Shown here piece by piece: positions 44,795 through 53,252 of a stretch of DNA of 64,000 nucleotides. The notes under the pieces are model-generated. The model was given only the letters and a program-made list of their open reading frames with translations. It searched no databases and was not told where the DNA came from. This DNA comes from Porphyromonas sp. oral taxon 275. GTDB taxonomy: Bacteria; Bacteroidota; Bacteroidia; Bacteroidales; Porphyromonadaceae. Numbering within the stretch: position 1 is the first letter of the stretch; every line of letters begins with the position of its first letter. The translations under genes were made by a program, and so were the position numbers. The stretch is from the NCBI RefSeq assembly GCF_018127745.1, contig NZ_CP072333.1, forward strand, positions 124,001-188,000, in the 5' to 3' direction.

Positions 44795-45907
44795 CTAAAG
44801 CCCGGCGAGTAGCAGGTCGAAGAGCTCAGCCCAAGAGGCCGCTGTCGGCTCGCCCTTACTGCGAACGGGGACGGGGTGGAGCTCGCGGGTATCCCCCTCG
44901 AGCATCTCCTGCATCAGCTGCGAGAGACGTGTGGCATTCTCCGGCGGGAAGAAGGCCACAGCCTTAGCCCCCGAGGTCGTCTCGTGGGCAAAGGGCAGGT
45001 CGCTGACCAGCATGGGACGCTCGTAGCCCTTAAATTCGGAGAGGGGTAGCCCCCAGGTCTCGATACGTGAGGGGAAGACCATGCAGTCCGTGTCGGCATA
45101 CTGCTGGCGTAGCTCCTCGCGGGAGAGGAAGCCACGGAAGACGATGCTCTCGCAGCTCCCCCAGCGCTCGTAGAGGCTCTCGGCGTACTTATTCTCCTTG
45201 CCTGAGATGGTCAGCACGGTGCGGAAGCGTCTCTTCCCGACGTGCTTCTCCAGAAGCGCCGAGGCGTGGCAGAGGGTCTCAAAGTTCTTGTGCGCATCGG
45301 GCGTCGCCGCGTAGAGGAAGGTGTAGGGCGTCGCTTCGTCGTGCGTCACTCGATCCTGTAGCTCCAGTACAGGGGCGGCGGGTGGCGCTACGATGAAGCG
45401 CTCTGGAGCCACGCCGAGGAGCTTGCTCAGTCCCTCGCGTAGCCACTCCTGCTGTACGATGAGGTAGCGATTGTGATGCACGCGATAGCGGTACACCAGG
45501 CGCGTGAAGAGGGCGAAGAGGGGAATCTTGGGGTCGTAGCGGAAGTCTCTGAAGCGCCAGCGCATGAAGGGGAAGGAGGTCTGGCAGTAGACGGCCTGGC
45601 GGCGTGCCTTGATGCGTGGGGTAGTGTCGTGCATCGACAGCCACAGGTCTACGGGTGCGAGTTCCTCAGAGATCGGCAGTAGCTTGCGGTACTCGTAGCT
45701 GAGGCGGCTTCCCCAGCTAGAAATGGCTTCGGGGAGCTCGATGTAGCGGATGTTGGGATAATCACAAAGGTCTCGGCGGTGTACGAGGGCTATGATCTCG
45801 TCTCCGGTCTGAGCACTGCGCTGGGAGAGGTACTCGAGGCACTGACGCAGGATGGTGAGGGTACCGCCCTTGCGTAGGCTGATGGCAGAGATGACGATGC
45901 GACTCAT
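44795..45907 (-). CDS. GT-B glycosyltransferase (GT4-like)
   Basis: 370 residues. The N-terminus IVISAISLRKGGTLTILRQCLEYL has the Gly-rich acceptor-side loop of GT-B enzymes. The C-terminal half shows TFLYAATPDAHKNFETLCHASALL, then VFRGFLSREELRQQYADTDCMVFPS and the E-x7-E-like ETWGLPLSEFKGYERPMLVSD, typical of group 1/GT4 sugar-nucleotide sites. It is last in the polysaccharide operon, 6 bp after the GT4 gene at 45914, and has a terminator after it. Donor and acceptor are unknown. Confidence 0.9.
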   Translation of the reverse strand: MSRIVISAISLRKGGTLTILRQCLEYLSQRSAQTGDEIIALVHRRDLCDYPNIRYIELPEAISSWGSRLSYEYRKLLPISEELAPVDLWLSMHDTTPRIKARRQAVYCQTSFPFMRWRFRDFRYDPKIPLFALFTRLVYRYRVHHNRYLIVQQEWLREGLSKLLGVAPERFIVAPPAAPVLELQDRVTHDEATPYTFLYAATPDAHKNFETLCHASALLEKHVGKRRFRTVLTISGKENKYAESLYERWGSCESIVFRGFLSREELRQQYADTDCMVFPSRIETWGLPLSEFKGYERPMLVSDLPFAHETTSGAKAVAFFPPENATRLSQLMQEMLEGDTRELHPVPVRSKGEPTAASWAELFDLLLAGL

Positions 45908-45913
45908 GATTTG

Positions 45914-47059
45914 TTAGGATTGCTTGGAATGGACGAGCTCGTCGAAGAGTGCTAACCAGCTCTTCATAATGTGCTCTAGGTCGTAGCGCTCGGAGGCGAT
46001 GCGTGCTGCGGCGCCCATACGCTGGCGCTCGGCTTCGCTATCCATGAGGCGACGTAGTGCTTGGATGAAGCCTGCGTGGTCGCCGACCTCCAGGAGGTAG
46101 CCGTCGACACCATCGGTGATCACATCACGTGGGCCACAGGGGCAGGCAAAGGAAACAATGGGTAGGCCCATCTGCTGGGCCTCGATCAGTACCATGGGGA
46201 GCCCCTCGTAGCGTGAGGTCATCGTGTAGATAGAGGAGGCACGATATAGCTCCTGCACCTGATGCGTGGGGCGCATGAGCTCGACGCTCTTAAGGCCAAG
46301 GCGCTCGACTTGAGCGGTGAGCTCAGGGCGTAGCTTGCCATCCCCTGCGATTACGAGGCGCCAGTCAGGGTACTCGGGCGCTAGCTGCGCCCACAGGTCA
46401 ATCAAGAGGTCGAAGTGCTTTTGCTCATCGTAGCGTCCCATCGCGAGCAATTGATGGGCACTGCAATCTGAGGGGCTATCTGAATAGAAGGGTAGGGGGT
46501 TGGGGATGACCCTAAGATTGGGTAGTGCGCCCCATAAAGTAGCGTCCTCCTCAGTGAGTACGACAAAACGATCAAAAGGTCGAACGATACGCTCATCCTT
46601 TTTTGCCCGCAGCTCATCAATGAGCCTCCATATGCCGCGACGAAGGTCCTTAAGGCCATTGTGCTTGGAGAAATGGAACTCTAGGATCTTATGGCTCCCG
46701 TCTTGTATGGAGGGGAGGAAGGATGCTTCCTCATTGAACATCGATACGACGATGTCGGCTTTGAGCTTGAGTAGTAATTGCTCAAGACGCTTACGGTGTA
46801 GGCGGTGCAGCTGGGGTAGGCGGACATATAATGCGAGCCTATTGAGGATCCCCCCTTTTTGATATTGCTCGTAGGGAATTGCGAGGTCATAGCAGGTGAC
46901 GCTCGGGTGGAGCTCAAAGAACGGTTTGCGTCCCTGCTGATTGAAGGTGATGATGGATACCTCATGACCAGCCTGAGCCAGGTAGTTAACTTTGCGAGAG
47001 AGTACGCGTTCCATACCTCCCGAGTTGTGCGTGCCTTGAATACAATAGACGATCTTCAT
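45914..47059 (-). CDS. Family 4 glycosyltransferase, twin copy 2
   Basis: 381 residues, GT-B fold. It opens MKIVYCIQGTHNSGGMERVLSRKVNYLAQAGHEV, the GGMER loop being typical, and has the donor-site part HQLLAMGRYDEQKHFDLLIDLWAQL and SRYEGLPMVLIEAQQMGLPIVSF with the E-x7-E motif. It is a paralogue of the gene directly upstream at 47154: the last 200 or so residues are nearly identical, while the first 160 differ far more. That suggests duplication with later exchange in the 3' half and a different acceptor specificity. The gap to the upstream twin is 94 bp. Confidence 0.92.
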   Translation of the reverse strand: MKIVYCIQGTHNSGGMERVLSRKVNYLAQAGHEVSIITFNQQGRKPFFELHPSVTCYDLAIPYEQYQKGGILNRLALYVRLPQLHRLHRKRLEQLLLKLKADIVVSMFNEEASFLPSIQDGSHKILEFHFSKHNGLKDLRRGIWRLIDELRAKKDERIVRPFDRFVVLTEEDATLWGALPNLRVIPNPLPFYSDSPSDCSAHQLLAMGRYDEQKHFDLLIDLWAQLAPEYPDWRLVIAGDGKLRPELTAQVERLGLKSVELMRPTHQVQELYRASSIYTMTSRYEGLPMVLIEAQQMGLPIVSFACPCGPRDVITDGVDGYLLEVGDHAGFIQALRRLMDSEAERQRMGAAARIASERYDLEHIMKSWLALFDELVHSKQS

Positions 47060-47153
47060 ATGCGGAGCAAAGTGGTGGGGAGGCAGAAATCCCTCCCGAG
47101 TATTTAGGATGTAATTATGCTGATGAACCTGAGTGAAGGCTGAAGTGTAGATT

Positions 47154-48287
47154 CTATGACTTGGCCGTGACTAATTCATTGAAAAGGGTTAGCCAGCTCT
47201 TCATAATGTGCTCTAGATCGTAGCGCTCGGAGGCGATGCGTGCCGCGGCGCCCATACGCTGGCGCTCGGCTTCGCTATCTATGAGGCGACGTAATGCTTG
47301 GATGAAGCCTGCGTGGTCGCCGACCTCCAGGAGGTAGCCGTCGACACCATCGGTGATCACATCACGCGGACCACAGGGGCAGGCAAAGGATACGATGGGT
47401 AGGCCCATCTGCTGGGCTTCGATCAATACCATGGGGAGCCCCTCGTAGCGTGAGGTCATCACGTAGATAGAAGAGGCGCGATACAGCTCCTGCACCTGAT
47501 GGGTAGGGCGCATGAGCTCGACGCTCTTGAGGCCAAGGTGCTCGACTTGGGCGGTGAGCTCAGGGCGTAGCTTGCCATCGCCTGCGATTACGAGGTGCCA
47601 GTCGGGGTACTCGGGCGCTAGCTGCGCCCAGAGGTCGATCAAGAGATCAAAGTGCTTCTGATCGTCGCAGCGCCCCATCGCCAGCAATTGATGGGCACTG
47701 CAGTCTGAGGGACTATCCGAATAGAAAGGTAGGGGGTTGGGAATGACCCTAAGGTTAGGCAGCGCACCCCATGCGGCGGCATCCTCTTCGGTGAGCACGA
47801 CGAAGCTGTCGAAGGGGCGTACGGTGCGCTCATCCCACTTCGTGCGCAGCTGGTCAATGAGCCGCCACAGCCCGCGGCGTCCATACTGCAGACGCTTGTA
47901 CTTGGCGAAGTGGTACTCGAGAACCTTATGGCTCCCATCCTTGATCGAGGGGAGGAAGGAGGCGTCGTCGCCAAACATGGAGATGACGATGTCCGCCTTG
48001 AGCTTCAGTAGCAGCTCCGTGAGGCGCTGGCGATGCAGGCGGTGCTTGCGTGGGTACTGGGTCAGCTTGCTCAGCAGTCCCGATCCGTTGTTGGCATCGT
48101 AGTCAATCCCTAGGTCATAGGAGACGATACTCGGGTGGAGCTCAAAGAAAGGCGGGCGTCCACGCTGGTCGGTCGTGATGAAAATGAGCTCATGCCCCAG
48201 CTTCGCTAGGTAATTGGCCTTGCGTGCTAGGACACGCTCCATTCCTCCTGAGTTGCACGTGGCGGGGATACAATAGACGATCTTCAT
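47154..48287 (-). CDS. Family 4 glycosyltransferase, twin copy 1
   Basis: 377 residues, GT-B fold. It begins MKIVYCIPATCNSGGMERVLARKANYLAKLGHEL and keeps all GT4 marks of its twin at 45914, including VIAGDGKLRPELTAQVEHLGLKSVELMRPT and the E-x7-E loop. Its start overlaps the stop of the Wzy-like gene by 4 bp (ATGA), so translation is coupled. Acceptor-domain differences from the twin (about residues 1-160) suggest that the two add sugars to different places of one repeat unit; this is inference. Confidence 0.92.
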   Translation of the reverse strand: MKIVYCIPATCNSGGMERVLARKANYLAKLGHELIFITTDQRGRPPFFELHPSIVSYDLGIDYDANNGSGLLSKLTQYPRKHRLHRQRLTELLLKLKADIVISMFGDDASFLPSIKDGSHKVLEYHFAKYKRLQYGRRGLWRLIDQLRTKWDERTVRPFDSFVVLTEEDAAAWGALPNLRVIPNPLPFYSDSPSDCSAHQLLAMGRCDDQKHFDLLIDLWAQLAPEYPDWHLVIAGDGKLRPELTAQVEHLGLKSVELMRPTHQVQELYRASSIYVMTSRYEGLPMVLIEAQQMGLPIVSFACPCGPRDVITDGVDGYLLEVGDHAGFIQALRRLIDSEAERQRMGAAARIASERYDLEHIMKSWLTLFNELVTAKS

Positions 48288-49555
48288 GCGACAGAGGGAG
48301 CAATGCTATGAGAGTGAATGTAGTCTTCCTCCTCGGGTGTGAGCCATAGGAAGAAAGAATAGATCATGAGGATATCCGTAGAGACCTTGATCCAGATGAT
48401 GAAGGTCATCGCTCCGAAGGCAAGGAACATCAAACGATACTCAGGGTACTTCTCCATAAACCCATAGGCAAGAAAGACGAACATGAGGGCAAATATGGAG
48501 AAACCTACCACTCCTGAGTACAGGATCAAACGGCAGTATCCAATGTCGGACCCGTAGACCCAGTTCTCGTAGAGGCCTGTACCTATTATCCAGCCAAAGT
48601 TATCCTTAGGCCATACCCACATCGTCTGAAGAATGTCTGATGATGAGGTGGAGAATTCTCCCTTCTCAGCCAGGTTGAAGAAGCCTTCGAAGGCAAAGCG
48701 GAAGATCTCGTGGTAATAAGGATCGGTATTATAGAGGTAGGTCCCTAGGCCGAATCCAATGACCGCGAAGGCTACAAAGATTCCCATAATACGACTCATG
48801 CCTTGTGTGCTGGATCCGTGACCACTTCGCATGCTATATAAGACTAATAGGAGTAGACTAATGGCTGTCCCAGTAGATGTCGTTCGAGATATCATACTTC
48901 CTAGAGCTGTGATTAGGAAGAATGAGGCTATGAGGAAATAGAGCTCTTTGGGCCGTTCCTTGATCTCCTTGTCGACGGCCATTGCCGCCATCATCATAAT
49001 TAAGACTAGAGCAAAGCGAGCGCCCGCAGGGTCAAGAGCCGTACTGAAGCCGTTGAGGCGGTCGGACTCCTGTGTGAGCTTGGCATCCCAGGCGACGATC
49101 GAGCTGACGAATTCGTCGATGGAGGGGTTCTGGTCAATGAGGATAGCACTTACGCATTGGAAGAGGGTTGCTCCCGCAAGGTATAGGACAAGGAGTCTCA
49201 CAGATACTTGTCCATGCTCCATTCGTATTAATGCTACTGCGGGGTAGGCACTGAAAACCCAAGTGAAAAAGGAGATCAGATAGCTGGCATAGGAATAGTC
49301 ACTGGTGTTATTCAGGTCTACTGCAATAAGGTTAACTATAGAGTAGAGCAATGCTAGGAGCGTACTCCCCAGGAGAAGAGGGGAGAAGGGAATCCCTTTC
49401 CTCGCCCTAAAGGTGTCGAAGATATACCACAAAAAGCCAATCCCAGCCAAGAGGATCTTGGTGTTAGGAATAGATGGGGCAAATGCGAGTTCGAAGGAAT
49501 AGTACGAGCCCGTAAGAACGACGCCAATGAGAAATACTCTAAGTGCCTTCCACAT
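48284..49555 (-). CDS. Wzy-like O-antigen/polysaccharide polymerase
   Basis: 423 residues of mostly membrane protein, with about ten to twelve hydrophobic segments and a larger external loop near residues 285-325 (FNLAEKGEFSTSSSDILQTMWVWPKDNFGW). That layout, and its place among glycosyltransferases, matches Wzy polymerases or O-antigen ligases, which share little sequence. Base composition is clearly richer in A and T than in neighbouring genes, with codons such as ATA and TTA more frequent, as is usual for serotype-specific genes that move between strains. Polymerase versus ligase cannot be decided here. Confidence 0.72.
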   Translation of the reverse strand: MWKALRVFLIGVVLTGSYYSFELAFAPSIPNTKILLAGIGFLWYIFDTFRARKGIPFSPLLLGSTLLALLYSIVNLIAVDLNNTSDYSYASYLISFFTWVFSAYPAVALIRMEHGQVSVRLLVLYLAGATLFQCVSAILIDQNPSIDEFVSSIVAWDAKLTQESDRLNGFSTALDPAGARFALVLIMMMAAMAVDKEIKERPKELYFLIASFFLITALGSMISRTTSTGTAISLLLLVLYSMRSGHGSSTQGMSRIMGIFVAFAVIGFGLGTYLYNTDPYYHEIFRFAFEGFFNLAEKGEFSTSSSDILQTMWVWPKDNFGWIIGTGLYENWVYGSDIGYCRLILYSGVVGFSIFALMFVFLAYGFMEKYPEYRLMFLAFGAMTFIIWIKVSTDILMIYSFFLWLTPEEEDYIHSHSIAPSVA

Positions 49556-49570
49556 AGTGTCTGTGATAGA

Positions 49571-50560
49571 TTATCGGTATAGGAGGGAGTAAAGTCCCTT
49601 GAGAACGACGCGGTAGTAGAGCCATACATACCAGTACTGACCGAGCCCAGCCATGCGCTGAAGCATACGGGTGTGGATCCCGCCGCCTACGTGAGCTATG
49701 GCCTTGTTGGCCTCTGGGTAGAGCTGCTGCCAGCGATCGTAGTCATCACGACGTCCGCTGACCAGCAGCGGCAGCTTCAGCTGGAGCTTGAGGAAGGCTA
49801 GATCAGAGGCTGCCTCGTGGAGCTGGTGCTGCTGGATGTAGTCCTCGAGGGACTGGAGATTGGCCCGCAGCTGCTGCCAGTGGAGCTCGCTGTAGTGATT
49901 GGTCTGCTGCCCTTCGTTGCGTACATAGGCATAGAGGTGCTCTGGGATCATCTCTACACGCCCGGCCTTGAGGAAGAGCTTCCCCATGAGTCCTAGGTCT
50001 TCACCCATATTCATCGAGGGAATGAAGCGGAGCTCTCCTCCGTTTTCTTGGAGCAAGCTGCGGCGGAAGGCCCACAGCCATAGGTTCCACCTTAGGCTCC
50101 CATGGCAGAGCGCCTGCCAAGCCTCCTGCCCCGTCGTGACGGCGGCCTGGTACATGGGGCGCTTGCTCTCTCCCTGCTGAAGGATCCAGTTGCAACCGAT
50201 GAGGTCTGCTCCTGTCTGCTCAATGCGCTGCTCGATGAGCTCCAGCGTCTGGGGGACGAATAGGTCGTCGGCATCCAGAGCATAGATATACTCCCCGCGG
50301 GCGGCATCGATCCCCGTGTTGCGTGCTACGGCAACCCCGCCGTTCACCTCATGGCGTAGTAGCGTGACGGTGTAGCCACGGGCCTCGAGCTGTGGCCGTG
50401 CCTCATTAAGCAGCGTCCAGCAGCCGTCGGGGCTGCAGTCGTCGACGAAGACGAGCTGGGCCTGGCTGCGCGTCTGCGCTAGGAGCTGCTCGATACATGC
50501 CGAGAGGGTGCTCTCAGCTCGGTAGAGCGGGATGATGACCGAGAGTAAGGGAGAGGGCAT
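49571..50560 (-). CDS. Family 2 glycosyltransferase
   Basis: 329 residues. A GT-A enzyme with the start LLSVIIPLYRAESTLSACIEQLLAQT, the nucleotide-binding VFVDDCSPDGCW (about 37-48), NGGVAVARNTGIDAARGEYI and the metal-binding DADD (96-99). It is the first gene of the polysaccharide operon, 15 bp before the polymerase gene, so it may act early on the repeat unit. A Trp/Tyr-rich C-terminus (GLGQYWYVWLYYRVVLKGLYSLLYR) may attach it to the membrane. No consensus promoter was found upstream. Confidence 0.92.
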   Translation of the reverse strand: MPSPLLSVIIPLYRAESTLSACIEQLLAQTRSQAQLVFVDDCSPDGCWTLLNEARPQLEARGYTVTLLRHEVNGGVAVARNTGIDAARGEYIYALDADDLFVPQTLELIEQRIEQTGADLIGCNWILQQGESKRPMYQAAVTTGQEAWQALCHGSLRWNLWLWAFRRSLLQENGGELRFIPSMNMGEDLGLMGKLFLKAGRVEMIPEHLYAYVRNEGQQTNHYSELHWQQLRANLQSLEDYIQQHQLHEAASDLAFLKLQLKLPLLVSGRRDDYDRWQQLYPEANKAIAHVGGGIHTRMLQRMAGLGQYWYVWLYYRVVLKGLYSLLYR

Positions 50561-50672
50561 ACTGGTCTGTTTCAGAGGGAGTAGAGGGGAAGGGGCCTTT
50601 ATCCTTTGCGGTGCGAATGATCGGTGTGAGGGAGGGAGCGCTAGCTTAGCCTCGTCCTAAGTAATTCGTTAG

Positions 50673-50736
50673 AAAAAGGGAAGACCTCCCTCAGGCCTGA
50701 GATATAGGGTGTATATCCGAGGCGAGAGGGAGGTCT
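50673..50736 (-). terminator. Terminator after the OmpA-family gene
   Basis: An 11-bp stem (50682-50692 with 50726-50736) with a 33-nt loop; on the minus strand a TTTTT run follows (50677-50673). Confidence 0.7.
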
Positions 50737-50808
50737 CTATGACAATATCGGGAAGGTGGCTCTGGTCGATCTAGCTAGAGGTGCCGAGCATAGCCTGCCC
50801 GATCAGCC

Positions 50809-52107
50809 TTATTCAGCGATCTTCGTCAGTACCGAGCGGCTGCAACGAGGATCGTTGTAGTACATATTCCCTACGCCACCCAGAGACTCACGCTTGAGCT
50901 GAGCCGCAGGTACGCCGAATTCATTGACGAGGCAGTCGTAGACGACCTGGGCACGCTTCTCAGCGAGGAACTGATTGCGCTTGGCGCGACCCGTGCCTCT
51001 GTCAGCATAGCCCGTGATCGAGTAGACCATCTTGGGGTTAGCCTTCAGGACGTCAGCCAGGAAGCCGAGGTTCACACGATCCTTGTGCGTCAGAGTGTAG
51101 CGGTTGATGGTGAAGGTGATCAGCAGCGGCATAGCAGCCACGTTCTCGGCCGTGACCTTGCGGTTGAGGGCCTCTTCCAGCTGGCGCGTCAGCTCCTTGT
51201 TTTCGTTCTCGAGGTTGCCGATGCGGTTACGCAGGCCCTGGAGGACGTTCTCATTGACACGGATGGTCGTCACCGTGCTACGATCCCAGCCGCGACGGGG
51301 GAAGTTGTAGCTCAGACCGAGCGTAGCCGTCAGGAGGCCTTCAGCCTGCTTCCCGGCGATGACTGCAGGACGATTCTTCTGGGGGTCGATAGATGCATCT
51401 TCCTGGTCGAAGTGCTCACCCGTATAGGTAGCACGGATATCCAGATTGAGGTCCCATGCGCTGCTCAGACGGAAGCGGTTCAGGATACCCCCGCCACCAA
51501 CGAGCTCGTTGGAGCGGCGTCCCGTGACGCTCGACTTGTTGAGGCTCCCAGCATAGCCGACGCTAGCGTAGGGGATGAAGGAGTAGAAGCGGTCCTCGCG
51601 ATAGCCGCAGATCAGCTGCGACAGGTTGAGCATGACGTCAGCATGCGCGTGGATGTACTCCATCTCCGTCTCATAGAGAGGATAGCCTACGTTGGCATGA
51701 GGGTATACCTTGAGGGGCTCCTTGATGAAGCCACCGTAGTTCCCGTAGTTAGCGCTAGGATTGGCGAGCGAATGGTTGTCCCAGCCTGCTACGCCCTTGA
51801 TCTTGTAGCCGTTTGCCCCGAGGCGAATCCCGATGCCTGGCGTGAACCACTTACCGAAGTTTACTTCGAAGTTAGGTGTCAGGCGATCACCGAAGCGCAT
51901 CTGCTTGTCGTGGTCCCCAAAATAAATCTGTGCTCCGACGCCAGCTCCGAGGAACCAGTTCGAGCCAAATCTATTCGTCTGGACGAGGTGACGATCAGTG
52001 GTCTTAGTTTCTACCGTGTAGACGGAGTCCGATGCCATTTCCTGTGCCGATACAGCCTGGGCGGAAAGGAGGCAAAGTACTGCCGCAGTTAAAGTACTTC
52101 TTACCAT
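50809..52107 (-). CDS. OmpA-family outer-membrane protein
   Basis: 432 residues with a signal peptide (MVRSTLTAAVLCLLSAQAVSA). An N-terminal beta-barrel (about 45-275) is followed by a short coiled coil (about 285-315: LRNRIGNLENENKELTRQLEEALN). The C-terminal OmpA domain (about 330-428) shows SITGYADRGTGRAKRNQFLAEKRAQVV, with the conserved Asp and Arg that hold peptidoglycan. It links the outer membrane to the cell wall, and resembles the abundant OmpA-like proteins of Porphyromonas. The coiled coil suggests oligomers. It has a long leader of about 80 nt. Confidence 0.93.
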   Translation of the reverse strand: MVRSTLTAAVLCLLSAQAVSAQEMASDSVYTVETKTTDRHLVQTNRFGSNWFLGAGVGAQIYFGDHDKQMRFGDRLTPNFEVNFGKWFTPGIGIRLGANGYKIKGVAGWDNHSLANPSANYGNYGGFIKEPLKVYPHANVGYPLYETEMEYIHAHADVMLNLSQLICGYREDRFYSFIPYASVGYAGSLNKSSVTGRRSNELVGGGGILNRFRLSSAWDLNLDIRATYTGEHFDQEDASIDPQKNRPAVIAGKQAEGLLTATLGLSYNFPRRGWDRSTVTTIRVNENVLQGLRNRIGNLENENKELTRQLEEALNRKVTAENVAAMPLLITFTINRYTLTHKDRVNLGFLADVLKANPKMVYSITGYADRGTGRAKRNQFLAEKRAQVVYDCLVNEFGVPAAQLKRESLGGVGNMYYNDPRCSRSVLTKIAE

Positions 52108-52189
52108 ACGTTGTGTAATTAGTAATTTCTATGAAAAGATAATATCCTGCACAAAGAGAGCTCCTAATGTGGAGTTACTTATGCTGTCA

Positions 52190-52197
52190 CAAAGATA
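52190..52197 (-). promoter_or_regulatory. -7 element of the OmpA-family gene
   Basis: TATCTTTG on the minus strand, a perfect TAnnTTTG, 83 bp upstream of the ATG. No -33 element is found at the usual 20 nt. Confidence 0.65.
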
Positions 52198-52409
52198 ATA
52201 CTTTTCTCAAATTTATACACTCTCTGGCCTAGAGGCGTGTGTTCCTAGCGATAGATAGAATCTATGAGGTGACTTGCTGGCAGGAGAAATCAGCCTTAAG
52301 CTCTAAGTCTAAAAGCTAGCCTGGCAGGTGCGCTGCCGAGACTCGAGGGCTCACGTGAACCCAGGTGACAAAGGGACAGCGCGAGGCGATACTTAGCTCC
52401 GGGTGCTGC

Positions 52410-52500
52410 GAGGGGTATCCCTCAGCCAGCTGACTGCCGTCCCTCAAGCTCGTGACTGGTGTCCTTCAGTGCTTCCACTGATATCCCTCAGGAGCCCTTC
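52410..52500. repeat. 22-bp-period palindromic array, four units (array A4)
   Basis: Centres GGTATC (52414), GCCGTC (52436), GGTGTC (52458) and GATATC (52480), exactly 22 bp apart. This is the most diverged of the six arrays in its centres, yet keeps perfect spacing. The rest of 52108-52558 holds the OmpA-gene promoter only. Confidence 0.83.
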
Positions 52501-52558
52501 TCCTAGGCGCTTGCTTCAGCCGCTTCTAGTAGGGGGGGCGCTAAAGGCGGAAGAGGGC

Positions 52559-53014
52559 TTACTTGCGGGTGAAGATGACACCCTTCAGCTGGATATCGAC
52601 GAAGCTGGGATGCCCGCCGTTGGGGTTCGGCTGTGGATCGACGCTGGTGAAGTCGGCGTGGATCTCCCTGGAGGAGAGACGCCCCTTGAAGCCCTTGAGG
52701 ATGGTCACGCTCCCCATGGGGCTGATCTTGCTGTAGTCCTCGATGAAGATGCTGTCACCCTCGATGCGGTAGTCGAGGTCCTCCTGCAGCTTCATAGGGG
52801 CGCCCGATGGGGCATAGGTGAAGTGCAGCTCCTCGGCGGAGGTGAAGTGGAGGCTGATCTGCCCCGTGCCCTCGGTCCATTCACTGCCAAGCAGGTGAAG
52901 ACTGTCGGCGGCGGCTTGGGTCGCAGCCTGCTGCTCGTGGCTGGTCTGAGAGCAGGAGCTAAGGCTGAGGCCTCCGAGGAGGAGCAGCCCGAGTAGGCTA
53001 AGCGTAGTGCGCAT
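52559..53014 (-). CDS. Small lipoprotein of unknown function
   Basis: 151 residues from the ATG at 53014, which gives a proper lipoprotein signal (LLLLGGLSLSSC, C21); an earlier ATG at 53080 lies upstream of the promoter and is unlikely. The mature part is predicted to be all beta: TGQISLHFTSAEELHFTYAPS, LDYRIEGDSIFIEDYSKISPMG, FVDIQLKGVIFTRK. This lipocalin-like pattern resembles DUF-type Bacteroidota lipoproteins, but I cannot name the family. It is a single gene between array A4 and the mutase operon. Confidence 0.78.
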   Translation of the reverse strand: MRTTLSLLGLLLLGGLSLSSCSQTSHEQQAATQAAADSLHLLGSEWTEGTGQISLHFTSAEELHFTYAPSGAPMKLQEDLDYRIEGDSIFIEDYSKISPMGSVTILKGFKGRLSSREIHADFTSVDPQPNPNGGHPSFVDIQLKGVIFTRK

Positions 53015-53049
53015 AGTGCTTGTTCTTGATTTGTTCCTATTAAGTGGGA

Positions 53050-53081
53050 CAAAGGAAAGGCGAATAGAGCTCGCTCGCAAT
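53050..53081 (-). promoter_or_regulatory. Promoter of the 52559-53014 lipoprotein gene
   Basis: ATTG (53081-53078), 20 nt, then TTCCTTTG (53057-53050): each element has one mismatch, with correct spacing. It supports the start at 53014. Confidence 0.5.
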
Positions 53082-53190
53082 CCCTAATAGTTGGTACTTT
53101 GGCTGTAGAGCTCCCTAGTCTCAGGTAGTCTTTGAGGTTAGTTCAAGTCCTAGAGAGGTGAAGCCGAGGCTTACTCTTAGAATTAGGGCC

Positions 53191-53232
53191 AAAAAAAGCC
53201 GCCCCTACCCTCAGCTGAGGATAGGGGCGGCC
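53191..53232 (-). terminator. Terminator of the methylmalonyl-CoA mutase operon
   Basis: A 15-bp stem (53198-53212 with 53218-53232, one G-U pair, 5-nt loop), then seven T residues on the minus strand (53197-53191). Confidence 0.93.
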
Positions 53233-53252
53233 TTCTTATAGGGTAGAGGCTA

